DNA from: a virus
Direction: 5' to 3' (one strand)
IMG/VR virus record: IMGVR_UViG_3300037246_001217
Span: 1 to 22,494 of that record
DNA: 22,494 bases
Below are positions 1 to 4,811 of this stretch, in pieces. Under the pieces are notes generated by a model. The model had not been told where the DNA came from, did not search any database, and worked only from the letters and a program-made list of their open reading frames with translations. Numbering within the stretch: the stretch's first letter is position 1; each line of letters begins with the position of its first letter. The position numbers and the translations under genes were made by a program.

Positions 1-135
1 TGTGCGACGGAGTGTTGTCCTTGTTGTGCGGGGTGTGGGATGCAAACCAAGGAGAAAGATTTAACATCATGTCAGCATTGCGAAAGGGAAGAGCGGTGTG
101 TGGAATGTCGGAAGTCTTGTGAGTGCCAGGGCTGA
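1..135 (+). CDS. Cysteine-rich small protein (5' truncated)
   Basis: Frame 1 is open from the first base to the TGA at 133-135, giving 44 residues whose start lies outside the window. Twelve of the 44 residues are cysteines, arranged as CCPCCAGC near the visible N-terminus and as CxxC pairs (CQHC, CVEC, CEC) in the second half. Such spacing suggests a protein that binds two or more zinc ions, but no family is recognised. It is the first of a run of cysteine-rich small genes in this block. An internal ATG at 40-42 could be a start, but the cysteine cluster before it argues that the gene begins upstream. Confidence 0.6.
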   Translation, partial: CATECCPCCAGCGMQTKEKDLTSCQHCEREERCVECRKSCECQG

Positions 136-146
136 CGAGGAGAGGA

Positions 147-215
147 ATGGCAATTTCAATTTACGCTCCAGGGCGAGGCGAGTGTTTTGTGGGTGAGATT
201 ATGGGACCAGACTGA
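147..215 (+). CDS. Possible 22-residue peptide ORF
   Basis: An ATG at 147 sits just downstream of a GAGGAGAGGA ribosome binding site and opens a 22-codon frame ending at TGA 213-215. The dispersed GTGGGTGAGATT motif lies inside it (coding CFVGEI). The strong ribosome binding site is the only support. The peptide has no recognisable features and may be a leader peptide or not translated. Confidence 0.25.
   Translation: MAISIYAPGRGECFVGEIMGPD
185..200 (+). repeat. Dispersed motif, exact copy (forward)
   Basis: Reads TTTTGTGGGTGAGATT, the full consensus of the dispersed motif. It precedes a roughly 200-bp gap before the next well supported gene. Confidence 0.75.
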
Positions 216-258
216 GTGACTTATAGGGTTGAAGTGGAACTCTCTTTCCTTCCCTCTA

Positions 259-292
259 GTGCCCCTGGGGTATCGGACCACTCCGGGGGCAC
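259..292 (+). other. Hairpin in the gap 216-417
   Basis: GTGCCCCTGG (259-268) pairs with CCGGGGGCAC (283-292) with one G-U pair, giving a 10-bp stem. The loop contains TATCGGACC, the reverse complement of the GGTCCGATA motif seen in the control region. A run of eight A follows at 309-316, not T, so this is not a standard + strand terminator. The 202-bp gap 216-417 otherwise holds only low-quality ORFs starting with GTG or TTG. Confidence 0.45.
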
Positions 293-417
293 ACCTATTA
301 TCGGGCACAAAAAAAACTTGGCAAGTGACTGGACAATCGAATCGGCGTATCGTATGCTTGGGTGTTGGGGTTGCAGCGTGCGGCCCTGGAATGAATCACG
401 TGAGGGAGGGTAGGACA

Positions 418-669
418 ATGGCGAAAGAGAAGATGGATTTCGGACCAGACAATTGTGAGATCGGGTTCGAGGATAGCGGAGCGGTGATTATCCGATTTGA
501 TCCGAATGCAGACTTGGGGGATTCCGTCACCAAAAAGTCTCGGATCGTGGCGACAACACGCGGGAATAAGGCGTTTGGCATCCCGGGCACAAGCCGACAA
601 GTCCATGTCGGGCTTAAGGTGTTCTGCCCGAAGCCGAAATCGGAGCGACCGAAGCCGGACGGATCGTAG
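418..669 (+). CDS. Small protein of unknown function, 83 aa
   Basis: The ATG at 418 follows a GGGAGGGTAGG ribosome binding site at about 5 bases. A longer frame back to a TTG at 229 is unlikely because it lacks such a site and crosses the hairpin. The product is soluble and mixed in charge, with a Lys/Pro-rich C-terminal tail (KPKSERPKPDG). The central part (residues about 15-65) contains alternating hydrophobic residues compatible with a small beta fold. I do not recognise the family. A UUCG-capped hairpin follows the stop codon. Confidence 0.65.
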   Translation: MAKEKMDFGPDNCEIGFEDSGAVIIRFDPNADLGDSVTKKSRIVATTRGNKAFGIPGTSRQVHVGLKVFCPKPKSERPKPDGS

Positions 670-687
670 GGGTACGTTGTGGGACTG

Positions 688-705
688 GGGGGGATTCGTC
701 CCCCC
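688..705 (+). other. UUCG-capped hairpin
   Basis: GGGGGGA (688-694), loop TTCG (695-698) and TCCCCCC (699-705) form a perfect 7-bp stem, extendable by a G-U pair, closed by a UUCG tetraloop. Only two T follow, so it is a weak terminator at best. It lies 18 bases after the stop of the 83-aa gene and may instead stabilise an mRNA 3' end or mark a processing point. Confidence 0.5.
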
Positions 706-732
706 TTATCCTGCTGTTGGGAGGGTGGAGCG

Positions 733-1128
733 GTGAAAGCAGGACCGTGTAAGATTCCAAGGCTAGGACAGCTACGAATATCTGCGGCTGGGGAAATACC
801 AGCCTTAGTACATACCTTGTTGAACGGTAGAATGGTGGACATTCCAGAGGTGGAGCGGAGACTAGCCTATATCAAACAGGTATTCGACGCTTGTGAATCC
901 CCCGTCCCCTATCTGCCGGATGGAATGTCCCTTATGATGTGGGGGGACATACTCGACAATCTAGTTGAACAATTCGGCGACGAGCACTTGTGTCCGGTTT
1001 GTCGGCACTTGCTGGACGTCCCGAATTGGCAGCATGGGGAGACCGTATGCCTGAGGGACGGGTGCGGTTACCGTGTGAAGGGGGAAGGGGGGAGTAGTGG
1101 ATTCGACATTGATAGTGCTGGGGATTAG
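733..1128 (+). CDS. Zinc-ribbon small protein, 131 aa
   Basis: The GTG at 733 is chosen because GGGAGGGTGGAG lies directly upstream. The frame is open further back to a GTG at 679, and an internal ATG at 832 has no good ribosome binding site. Residues 34-80 look helical (VERRLAYIKQVFDAC, DILDNLVEQFG). C87/C90 and C106/C111 form a CPVC...CLRDGC zinc ribbon, followed by a Gly/Ser-rich tail. The family is unknown. The 3' end overlaps the next gene by 32 nt, so translation is probably coupled. Confidence 0.65.
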   Translation: MKAGPCKIPRLGQLRISAAGEIPALVHTLLNGRMVDIPEVERRLAYIKQVFDACESPVPYLPDGMSLMMWGDILDNLVEQFGDEHLCPVCRHLLDVPNWQHGETVCLRDGCGYRVKGEGGSSGFDIDSAGD

Positions 1129-1315
1129 TGGGCTTCTGTTTGTTCTCAGTGTCGTTGTGTGGGATATCCGCCGTGAGAAGGGGAGAAAAGTCTCGACGCG
1201 GCGTGAACGGTGGGAGAAGAGACATCGGGCATACTTCGATCGGGTTGCCGATCACATATCGGACGACGAGGACCAGTGGTGTTCTCGGACGGACGATGAG
1301 GGGAGGTTCCTATAA
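1097..1315 (+). CDS. Small single-pass membrane protein, 72 aa
   Basis: The GTG at 1097 follows a purine-rich GGGGGAAGGGGGGA ribosome binding site. Residues 5-22 (LIVLGISGLLFVLSVVVW) form one transmembrane helix, followed by a strongly basic stretch (RREKGRK, TRRERWEKRHR) and an acidic C-terminus. By the positive-inside rule the long charged tail is cytoplasmic. It overlaps the zinc-ribbon gene by 32 nt and ends in TAATG shared with the next gene, another membrane protein, which suggests the two work or are produced together. The family is not recognised. Confidence 0.65.
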   Translation: MDSTLIVLGISGLLFVLSVVVWDIRREKGRKVSTRRERWEKRHRAYFDRVADHISDDEDQWCSRTDDEGRFL

Positions 1316-1656
1316 TGTTAGACCTAGAGGTTGCAGGATCAGCGATTCGGAGTACGTTATGGGACGTGGTGATTGTGGTGTTGGTGGTGGGAATGGTAGT
1401 GGTCACAATCGTCGGGTGTTCATGGAGCGTGCGGAAGTATTGCCAATGGGTGCTGGACCGGGAAATCATCCGCCGGCGGTTGACCGAGCCGGGTAGGGGT
1501 ACGGCATACTCAGTGGGCTGCACGTGCTATCGGTGTGGGGAGAGTCTCCCCTGGGCGGAACACGCGGGAGCGATGCTCCGGTGTGAGGCTTGTCGGGAAT
1601 GGGCTGCCCGGTGTGCGCCGTGTGACGCGGCTCTGAGGGAGATTGACGGTGAGTGA
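1315..1656 (+). CDS. Membrane-anchored zinc-ribbon protein, 113 aa
   Basis: The start ATG overlaps the preceding stop (TAATG). Residues about 16-37 (WDVVIVVLVVGMVVVTIVGCSW) form a transmembrane helix. A basic linker (DREIIRRRLTEPGRG) precedes a cysteine cluster with C69, C71, C74, C90, C93, C100 and C103, consistent with two zinc-binding knuckles facing the cytoplasm. No family is recognised. The combination of membrane anchor and zinc ribbon recurs in the small gene between TerL and portal (11981-12172). Confidence 0.7.
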   Translation: MLDLEVAGSAIRSTLWDVVIVVLVVGMVVVTIVGCSWSVRKYCQWVLDREIIRRRLTEPGRGTAYSVGCTCYRCGESLPWAEHAGAMLRCEACREWAARCAPCDAALREIDGE

Positions 1657-2200
1657 GACTTATAAAGGGTGTCCCACGTGTGATAGCCGTGGGTGTGTCG
1701 AGTCGGATGAGGGACATATAGTGGTGTGTCGGGCGTGTCGCGGTACGGGCCGGGTGGTCGTCGATGAACCGCTCCACGAGATCATGCCGGGATGTGGGGT
1801 GGTCAAGGCGTCGGAGGTAGACGGTGGGGCGTTGACGCCGGCGGAGTGTGAAGCAAAGATGCGAGATGACCGCGACCGAGCGATGCGGATCGGCCTAGGA
1901 TTCGAGGTTGCGGAACCTAGCAAGCCGCGACCGACCGAACCGACCGAATCAGAGCGTGACCGGAGACTTACGAAAGCATATCGGGATAGGTATCGACCGG
2001 AGCCGGAGACTAATGCTCCTAGACTGGTATTCGATGTAGACAGGAAACTTACGCAAGAAGATGTAGATATACTTGTCCGGGGGTACAAGGACTGGGAGTA
2101 TCGGCGGGCTTACGGTGGTCATATGGAGTCGAAGATGCAACAGTATCGGGCTCCGACCGAGAAGCAATTGAACGAGTACTTCCATCGACTTTATGGGTGA
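1649..2200 (+). CDS. DnaJ-type zinc-finger protein, 183 aa
   Basis: A GTG at 1649 with GAGGGAGA about 8 bases upstream is preferred. A TTG at 1643 is too close to that site. It overlaps the preceding gene by 8 nt. The N-terminus carries two DnaJ-like cysteine repeats: C8/C11 followed by SRGC, and C27/C30 in CRACRGTG. In DnaJ proteins such repeats bind zinc and assist substrate binding, but there is no J domain here. Residues 85-115 are charged and Pro/Glu/Arg-rich. The C-terminal 70 residues look helical (LTQEDVDILVRGYKDWEYRRAYGG is the start of this part). The role is unknown. A GGGTGAGATT copy covers the stop codon. Confidence 0.7.
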   Translation: MSETYKGCPTCDSRGCVESDEGHIVVCRACRGTGRVVVDEPLHEIMPGCGVVKASEVDGGALTPAECEAKMRDDRDRAMRIGLGFEVAEPSKPRPTEPTESERDRRLTKAYRDRYRPEPETNAPRLVFDVDRKLTQEDVDILVRGYKDWEYRRAYGGHMESKMQQYRAPTEKQLNEYFHRLYG

Positions 2201-2204
2201 GATT
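2193..2204 (+). repeat. Dispersed motif, one mismatch (forward)
   Basis: ATGGGTGAGATT overlaps the stop codon of the DnaJ-type zinc-finger gene and lies just before the GGGGGGAGGG ribosome binding site of the next gene. Confidence 0.55.
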
Positions 2205-2221
2205 GTGGGGGGAGGGACAGT

Positions 2222-2464
2222 ATGGCGACGGTGATTAAACAGCGGGTGATTCGGGAGACACACGGGACGGTGTTCTCGCAGGGCGAGGATCGAGCCGTGA
2301 TAGTGTCGATTGAACCGCCGAACGTCCTAGGGTTCCGGCTCAAGGGGACGCGGCAGACGTACTATCTAACGGCGGACGGGTTGTTCTTGCAGGCGTTGCG
2401 GGTGTACGTGGACGCCGAGAAGCGTGAGCGTGCCAAGGCACGGGAGGCACGGAAGGGAGGATAA
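2222..2464 (+). CDS. Small phage protein of unknown function, 80 aa
   Basis: The ATG at 2222 follows GGGGGGAGGGACAGT. The first 60 residues look like a small beta-rich domain (TVFSQGEDRAVIVSIEPP, then GFRLKGTRQTYYL), and the last 20 form a charged helix (DAEKRERAKAREARKGG). The pattern of a Gly-x-x-Arg strand followed by RLKGTR resembles small conserved hypothetical proteins found in phages and bacteria, but I cannot name the family. The stop is 2 bases before the next start. Confidence 0.65.
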   Translation: MATVIKQRVIRETHGTVFSQGEDRAVIVSIEPPNVLGFRLKGTRQTYYLTADGLFLQALRVYVDAEKRERAKAREARKGG

Positions 2465-2466
2465 TC

Positions 2467-2640
2467 ATGGACTTGTTGGAATTGATCGGCCAGTATCAAA
2501 CTATTCTCAAGGAACGTGGACGGCGAGCAGCTCGGGGGCTTCTCGTTAGTCTTGGTGTTCATTCCGAGACACAACAAGCTATTGTGTCTTGCTTTGACGA
2601 TGACGGCAAGAGGCTAGGGACGGGATGGAAGGTAGGGTAG
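2467..2640 (+). CDS. Small protein, duplicated gene copy A, 57 aa
   Basis: The ATG at 2467 follows AGGGAGGATAATC. The 57-residue product begins MDLLELI and ends in FDDDGKRLGTGWKVG. Both ends match the start and middle of the next gene, so the two are tandem paralogues. This copy lacks the cysteine-containing extension. The N-terminal half is an amphipathic helix (MDLLELIGQYQTILKERGRR). The function is unknown. The conserved pair with one base between them argues that it is a real gene despite its short length. Confidence 0.7.
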   Translation: MDLLELIGQYQTILKERGRRAARGLLVSLGVHSETQQAIVSCFDDDGKRLGTGWKVG

Positions 2641-2641
2641 G

Positions 2642-2953
2642 ATGGACCTGTTAGAGCTGATCTCAGAGTATTGGATTATCCTGCGGGAACGGGGGCGGGA
2701 ACCAGCGGAACTGTCCCTCATTGAACACGGTGTCCATAGCAGAATACGGACAGCTATCATGGCGTGCTTCGATGATGACGGCAAGCGGCTGGGGACCGGA
2801 TACCACTGGAAGAGTAGGCAGCATATGGAGAGGGGTAAGTGTGGGAAGTGCGAGGGTAGCGGTCGCGGGCCACGTCTCGGGGGTGGACACTACTCACATT
2901 GTAGAGCGTGTAGAGGTTCCGGCTTAACAAGAGCGGTTACTGATAAGAGGTAA
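2642..2953 (+). CDS. Duplicated gene copy B with DnaJ-type zinc finger, 103 aa
   Basis: It starts one base after copy A ends, with GGTAGGG as ribosome binding site. Residues 1-53 are homologous to copy A (MDLLELI, ILRERGR, GVHS, CFDDDGKRLGTG). Residues 54-103 are an added segment with two CxxCxGxG repeats: C67/C70 in CGKCEGSG and C87/C90 in CRACRGSG. These are the zinc-binding signature of the DnaJ central domain, but no J domain is present. The simplest reading is duplication followed by fusion to, or loss of, the zinc module. The role is unknown. Confidence 0.75.
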   Translation: MDLLELISEYWIILRERGREPAELSLIEHGVHSRIRTAIMACFDDDGKRLGTGYHWKSRQHMERGKCGKCEGSGRGPRLGGGHYSHCRACRGSGLTRAVTDKR

Positions 2954-2979
2954 GGTCCGATAGGGTCGAAGGTTATGGG
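2951..2979 (+). promoter_or_regulatory. Repeated upstream element, copy 1
   Basis: TAAGGTCCGATAG, then 8 unrelated bases, then GTTATGGG. The same arrangement with the same spacing recurs at 3157-3185. It lies immediately upstream of the 52-aa gene at 2989. A promoter, operator or RNA leader element is possible. It does not match the sigma70 consensus. Confidence 0.5.
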
Positions 2980-2988
2980 GGACGTATC

Positions 2989-3147
2989 ATGCGAACGGTT
3001 TGGTTGGTGTTCAATAATGATGGACAGTATTCGGTTGTAGCTAAGGTTTGTAGGTCGGAAGAAACAGCGGATCAGTGGATAGCGGTGGAGCTAGACGCCG
3101 ACGAATCACAAACCTTCCGCAGCGAGGAATGGGAAGTGTGGGAGTAG
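2989..3147 (+). CDS. Small protein of unknown function, 52 aa
   Basis: The ATG at 2989 opens a 52-codon frame ending at TAG 3145-3147, with a GGGGGACG ribosome binding site. The sequence begins MRTVWLVFNNDGQYSVVAKV and continues with a helix-like SEETADQWIAVEL and an acidic, Trp-rich tail ending EEWEVWE. The pattern (beta hairpin, then a helix starting ETADQW) resembles small phage proteins of unknown function. It is the last well supported gene of the early block. Confidence 0.6.
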   Translation: MRTVWLVFNNDGQYSVVAKVCRSEETADQWIAVELDADESQTFRSEEWEVWE

Positions 3148-3156
3148 GGCTGGTTG

Positions 3157-3185
3157 TAAGGTCCGATAGAGCAGCGAGTTATGGG
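3157..3185 (+). promoter_or_regulatory. Repeated upstream element, copy 2
   Basis: TAAGGTCCGATAG, 8 bases, GTTATGGG, matching 2951-2979 exactly in both blocks and spacing, 206 bp downstream. The 8-base spacer differs, so both flanking blocks appear to be conserved separately. Confidence 0.5.
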
Positions 3186-3276
3186 CGGGTTGGTTCTTAT
3201 TGAGAATGAGTCTCAGTATCAATTAGCCCGGTTGGTTTGTCAACGTAAGCACGTCAGTCTCCCTTTACTGCCATAA
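3181..3276 (+). CDS. Possible 31-residue ORF
   Basis: An ATG at 3181, inside the GTTATGGG block, opens 31 codons to TAA 3274-3276 (beginning MGGLVLIENESQYQLARLV). There is no good ribosome binding site, and the end runs into the first palindrome. It could be a short regulatory peptide, but support is weak. Confidence 0.2.
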   Translation: MGGLVLIENESQYQLARLVCQRKHVSLPLLP

Positions 3277-3314
3277 TGGCAGTCTCCAAGCTATCGGACC
3301 TGCCAAAATGGCAG
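3268..3314 (+). promoter_or_regulatory. Pair of operator-like palindromes
   Basis: CTGCCATAATGGCAG (3268-3282) and CTGCCAAAATGGCAG (3300-3314) are 6-bp inverted repeats separated by 3 bases. They are spaced exactly 32 bp apart, about three helical turns, so a protein dimer could bind both on the same face. A degenerate version, CTGCTATAATGGGCAG (3632-3647), overlaps the -10 box of the promoter downstream. This is consistent with a phage repressor or activator site set, but no cognate protein is identified. Confidence 0.55.
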
Positions 3315-3450
3315 TCACCGTCCTAACCACGACCGATAGGCCCCCTTCGCGGTGCCAACACGCCCGATAACCGCCCAGGATCACGTCCAAACGCACATCT
3401 TATCGCTCCAGCCGGCAGCACCATATCCTACGTCCGATACAACCTGGTCT

Positions 3451-3463
3451 TGTGGGTGAGATC
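3451..3463 (+). repeat. Dispersed motif, one mismatch (forward)
   Basis: TGTGGGTGAGATC in the non-coding control region, about 150 bp upstream of the late promoter. No gene starts directly after it. Confidence 0.5.
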
Positions 3464-3612
3464 GCGTGTCACTACCGGACGTGGGCAGGTGGGCAACCAC
3501 ACTGGGAGAGCGAGCAGGCCCGATAACAGGCCCCCCGGTCGGCCCCTGGCGAATCGCGGGGGGGAGACGAATAGAACCTCCCGTTTTCACGAAACTTTCC
3601 ACGAAAAGGGCC

Positions 3613-3641
3613 TTGACACCCCCTCTCTTACCTGCTATAAT
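3613..3641 (+). promoter_or_regulatory. Sigma70-type promoter for the late genes
   Basis: TTGACA (3613-3618), a 17-bp spacer and TATAAT (3636-3641): both hexamers match the consensus perfectly at optimal spacing. Transcription would start near 3648, some 30 bases before the first late gene at 3677. It shows that this phage uses the host housekeeping RNA polymerase here. The -10 box is embedded in a partial copy of the upstream palindrome, suggesting repression or activation at this site. Confidence 0.88.
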
Positions 3642-3676
3642 GGGCAGACTGGAACCTCTTTTGGAGTTACCGACAG

Positions 3677-3994
3677 ATGGACTACACTGCGATCGTGAAA
3701 GAACTCATGTTGGTCTTAGCCTCCCTCGGGATGGGTGTCTCTTCCTGCGGTTGCTTCATCCCCCTCACCGGGGCCGGCGAAGTTGCCATCGGGATGAGGA
3801 ACACCAATGAGGTCTACATCCGATCCACGGTTGATGGGGACAAGATGGGCAAGACCTCCCAGGCCGGCGTGCAGTTGAACCCCAAAGTCTGGGAGTGGAT
3901 CAACAAGGACAAGCCCGATGAGCCCACGAGCGAAGACAGCTCTGGCGACCCTGATGGGGACGGCCCTAGCGGCCCTGACTCTGACAGCGGGTAG
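3677..3994 (+). CDS. Putative secreted lipoprotein-like protein, 105 aa
   Basis: First gene after the strong promoter. ATG 3677 follows TTGGAGTTACCGACAG. Residues 8-23 form a hydrophobic segment (ELMLVLASLGMGVSS) ending in VSSC, an acceptable lipobox with Cys24 as a possible lipid attachment site. Cys26 follows. The mature part has a small beta-like region (EVYIRSTVDGDK, VQLNPKVWEWI) and a highly acidic Asp/Ser/Gly tail. The last 77 nt overlap the next gene in another frame. With the two following ORFs it may form an envelope-associated cassette (lysis, spanin or superinfection functions are possible), but no family is recognised. Confidence 0.65.
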   Translation: MDYTAIVKELMLVLASLGMGVSSCGCFIPLTGAGEVAIGMRNTNEVYIRSTVDGDKMGKTSQAGVQLNPKVWEWINKDKPDEPTSEDSSGDPDGDGPSGPDSDSG

Positions 3995-4469
3995 TGGGGC
4001 CGGCTGCGTTGCGGCCCGACTGGCATCCCCCGACATTGACGCCCAGGGTACAGCCACACTTACCACCCGGGACATCGGAGGCGGCGGTGACTCCATCGCT
4101 CTCTGGCTCGCCATCCTCGCACTCGGAGGATCACCTCTCCTGGGGTCCCTCCTGTACCAGTTCGGATTCCGCAAGATTCGTGTCTGGCGAGAGAACGGTA
4201 ACAAGTACCTCAAGATTGTGAATGGAGGAAGAGTACTATGTGTAAGCCCCCGAGGCGAAGATGGGACCTGCTCGATACAATCGTTGTCCTCATTGGACCT
4301 GCGGCGATCGTCCTCTTCCTCAGCCTCGGATGCACCCTCCGTGTCGAAGGATTCCACCGGCCCGAGGCCGAACTCCGAATCATCGTCCGGGAAGAGTGTG
4401 TCAACGCCATCCTCGCCTACCAACAGTACCTTGAACGACAACGAGAAACCGACAGGGCTGGCCCTATGA
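3918..4469 (+). CDS. Putative membrane protein with overlapping Ser-rich tail, 183 aa
   Basis: The ATG at 3918 (weak AAGGAC site) begins MSPRAKTALATLMGTALAALTL, a signal-like segment ending GAGC (Cys30). An internal ATG at 3954 would also keep it. A second hydrophobic segment, residues about 55-76 (SIALWLAILALGGSPLLGSLLYQF), is followed by a basic stretch (RKIRVWRENGNKYLK). From residue 107 the frame runs through the next gene for 232 nt, and this part is a low-complexity Ser-rich tail. The start overlaps the previous gene by 77 nt. Nested envelope genes recall Rz/Rz1 spanins, but the two-segment topology does not match a standard pair, so the role stays open. Confidence 0.5.
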   Translation: MSPRAKTALATLMGTALAALTLTAGSGAGCVAARLASPDIDAQGTATLTTRDIGGGGDSIALWLAILALGGSPLLGSLLYQFGFRKIRVWRENGNKYLKIVNGGRVLCVSPRGEDGTCSIQSLSSLDLRRSSSSSASDAPSVSKDSTGPRPNSESSSGKSVSTPSSPTNSTLNDNEKPTGLAL

Positions 4470-4483
4470 AGCCCGTCTCTTAG
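4238..4483 (+). CDS. Putative small lipoprotein/membrane protein, 81 aa
   Basis: The ATG at 4238 has an excellent GGAGGAAGAG site, so this gene is likely translated even though it lies inside the frame of the preceding ORF for 232 nt. A basic start (MCKPPRRRW) is followed by a hydrophobic segment, residues 13-31 (DTIVVLIGPAAIVLFLSLG), ending LSLGC with Cys32 as a possible lipidation site. The remaining 49 residues are an amphipathic helix rich in Glu and Arg (PEAELRIIVREECVNAILAY, YLERQRETDR). The shape resembles a small o-spanin-like or holin-associated protein, but similarity is structural only. Confidence 0.6.
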   Translation: MCKPPRRRWDLLDTIVVLIGPAAIVLFLSLGCTLRVEGFHRPEAELRIIVREECVNAILAYQQYLERQRETDRAGPMKPVS

Positions 4484-4492
4484 GAGATACCG

Positions 4493-4786
4493 ATGCCACA
4501 GAACTCAGCATTTGGAAGCCGTTTAAGAGGACTAATACGCCACCGGCCAGAACCAGGACAGCAATCCAAAGCGAAGGCCGCAGCGGCAGGCCAGGAGCAA
4601 CCAGGAATGATGCCCGGCGGAGTTGGGGACCCCACGAAGGGTGGAGGCCTACTGTCCACCCTCTCGACTGCATTCGCCCAGGGCTTGATGAAGAAGAAGA
4701 AGAAGGGTCAGACCGCAACTGGTGTGTCCCAGGACCTCACGCAAGCGGCCATGAACCCCCAGAAAACACCGGGTGGGACCCTCTAA
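4493..4786 (+). CDS. Basic Gly/Gln-rich protein of unknown function, 97 aa
   Basis: ATG 4493 is preceded by TTAGGAGATACCG, 9 bases after the preceding stop. The protein is low in complexity: a basic N-terminus (RLRGLIRHRPEPGQQSK), a Gly/Pro/Met-rich middle, and a KKKKK run at residues about 66-70 after a short helix (LLSTLSTAFAQGLM). It is one of several Lys-rich proteins in this block. They may be minor virion or DNA-associated proteins. The stop TAA overlaps the start of a reverse copy of the dispersed motif. Confidence 0.6.
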   Translation: MPQNSAFGSRLRGLIRHRPEPGQQSKAKAAAAGQEQPGMMPGGVGDPTKGGGLLSTLSTAFAQGLMKKKKKGQTATGVSQDLTQAAMNPQKTPGGTL

Positions 4787-4797
4787 TCTCACCCACA
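4785..4797 (-). repeat. Dispersed motif, exact 12-base core (reverse)
   Basis: AATCTCACCCACA lies in the 25-bp gap between the preceding stop and the GAGGAGGA ribosome binding site of the RyR-domain gene. Confidence 0.75.
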
Positions 4798-4811
4798 GAG
4801 GAGGAACGAAG

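Larger units (their letters stand above)
3148..3676 (+). other. Largely non-coding control region
   Basis: This roughly 530-bp stretch has no convincing long gene. It contains the second upstream element (3157-3185), a possible 31-aa ORF, two near-identical palindromes (3268-3282 and 3300-3314), two copies of GTCCGATA (3292-3299 reverse, 3432-3439 forward) plus looser CCGATA sites (about 3335, 3364, 3520), a one-mismatch copy of the dispersed motif (3452-3463) and the sigma70-type promoter at 3613-3641. An imperfect stem CCCGTTTTC/GAAAAGGG (3580-3588/3603-3610) lies just before the -35 box. Its + strand is C-rich, unlike the G-rich early genes. It looks like the switch region between the early block and the late genes. 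Confidence 0.65.

Noticed and set aside
259-316. Intrinsic terminator after the start of the window
   Set aside because: The stem is followed by mixed sequence and a run of A, not T, on the + strand.
216-413. 65-aa ORF starting with GTG, and the longer TTG-start frame from 229
   Set aside because: No ribosome binding site at either start; both cross the hairpin at 259-292. The ATG at 418 with GGGAGGGTAGG explains the downstream gene.
1311-1316. TATAAT before the membrane/zinc-ribbon gene
   Set aside because: The sequence 17 bp upstream (GACGGA) is not a -35 box. The TATAAT is formed by the stop/start overlap CTATAATG.
3466-3810. 114-aa + strand ORF across the control region
   Set aside because: It spans the perfect promoter and the start of the 105-aa gene, has low-complexity Pro/Arg content and no good ribosome binding site.
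3716-4441. 241-aa ORF on the - strand
   Set aside because: It lies wholly opposite genes with signal-like segments and ribosome binding sites. It appears to be an antisense shadow of GC-rich coding.
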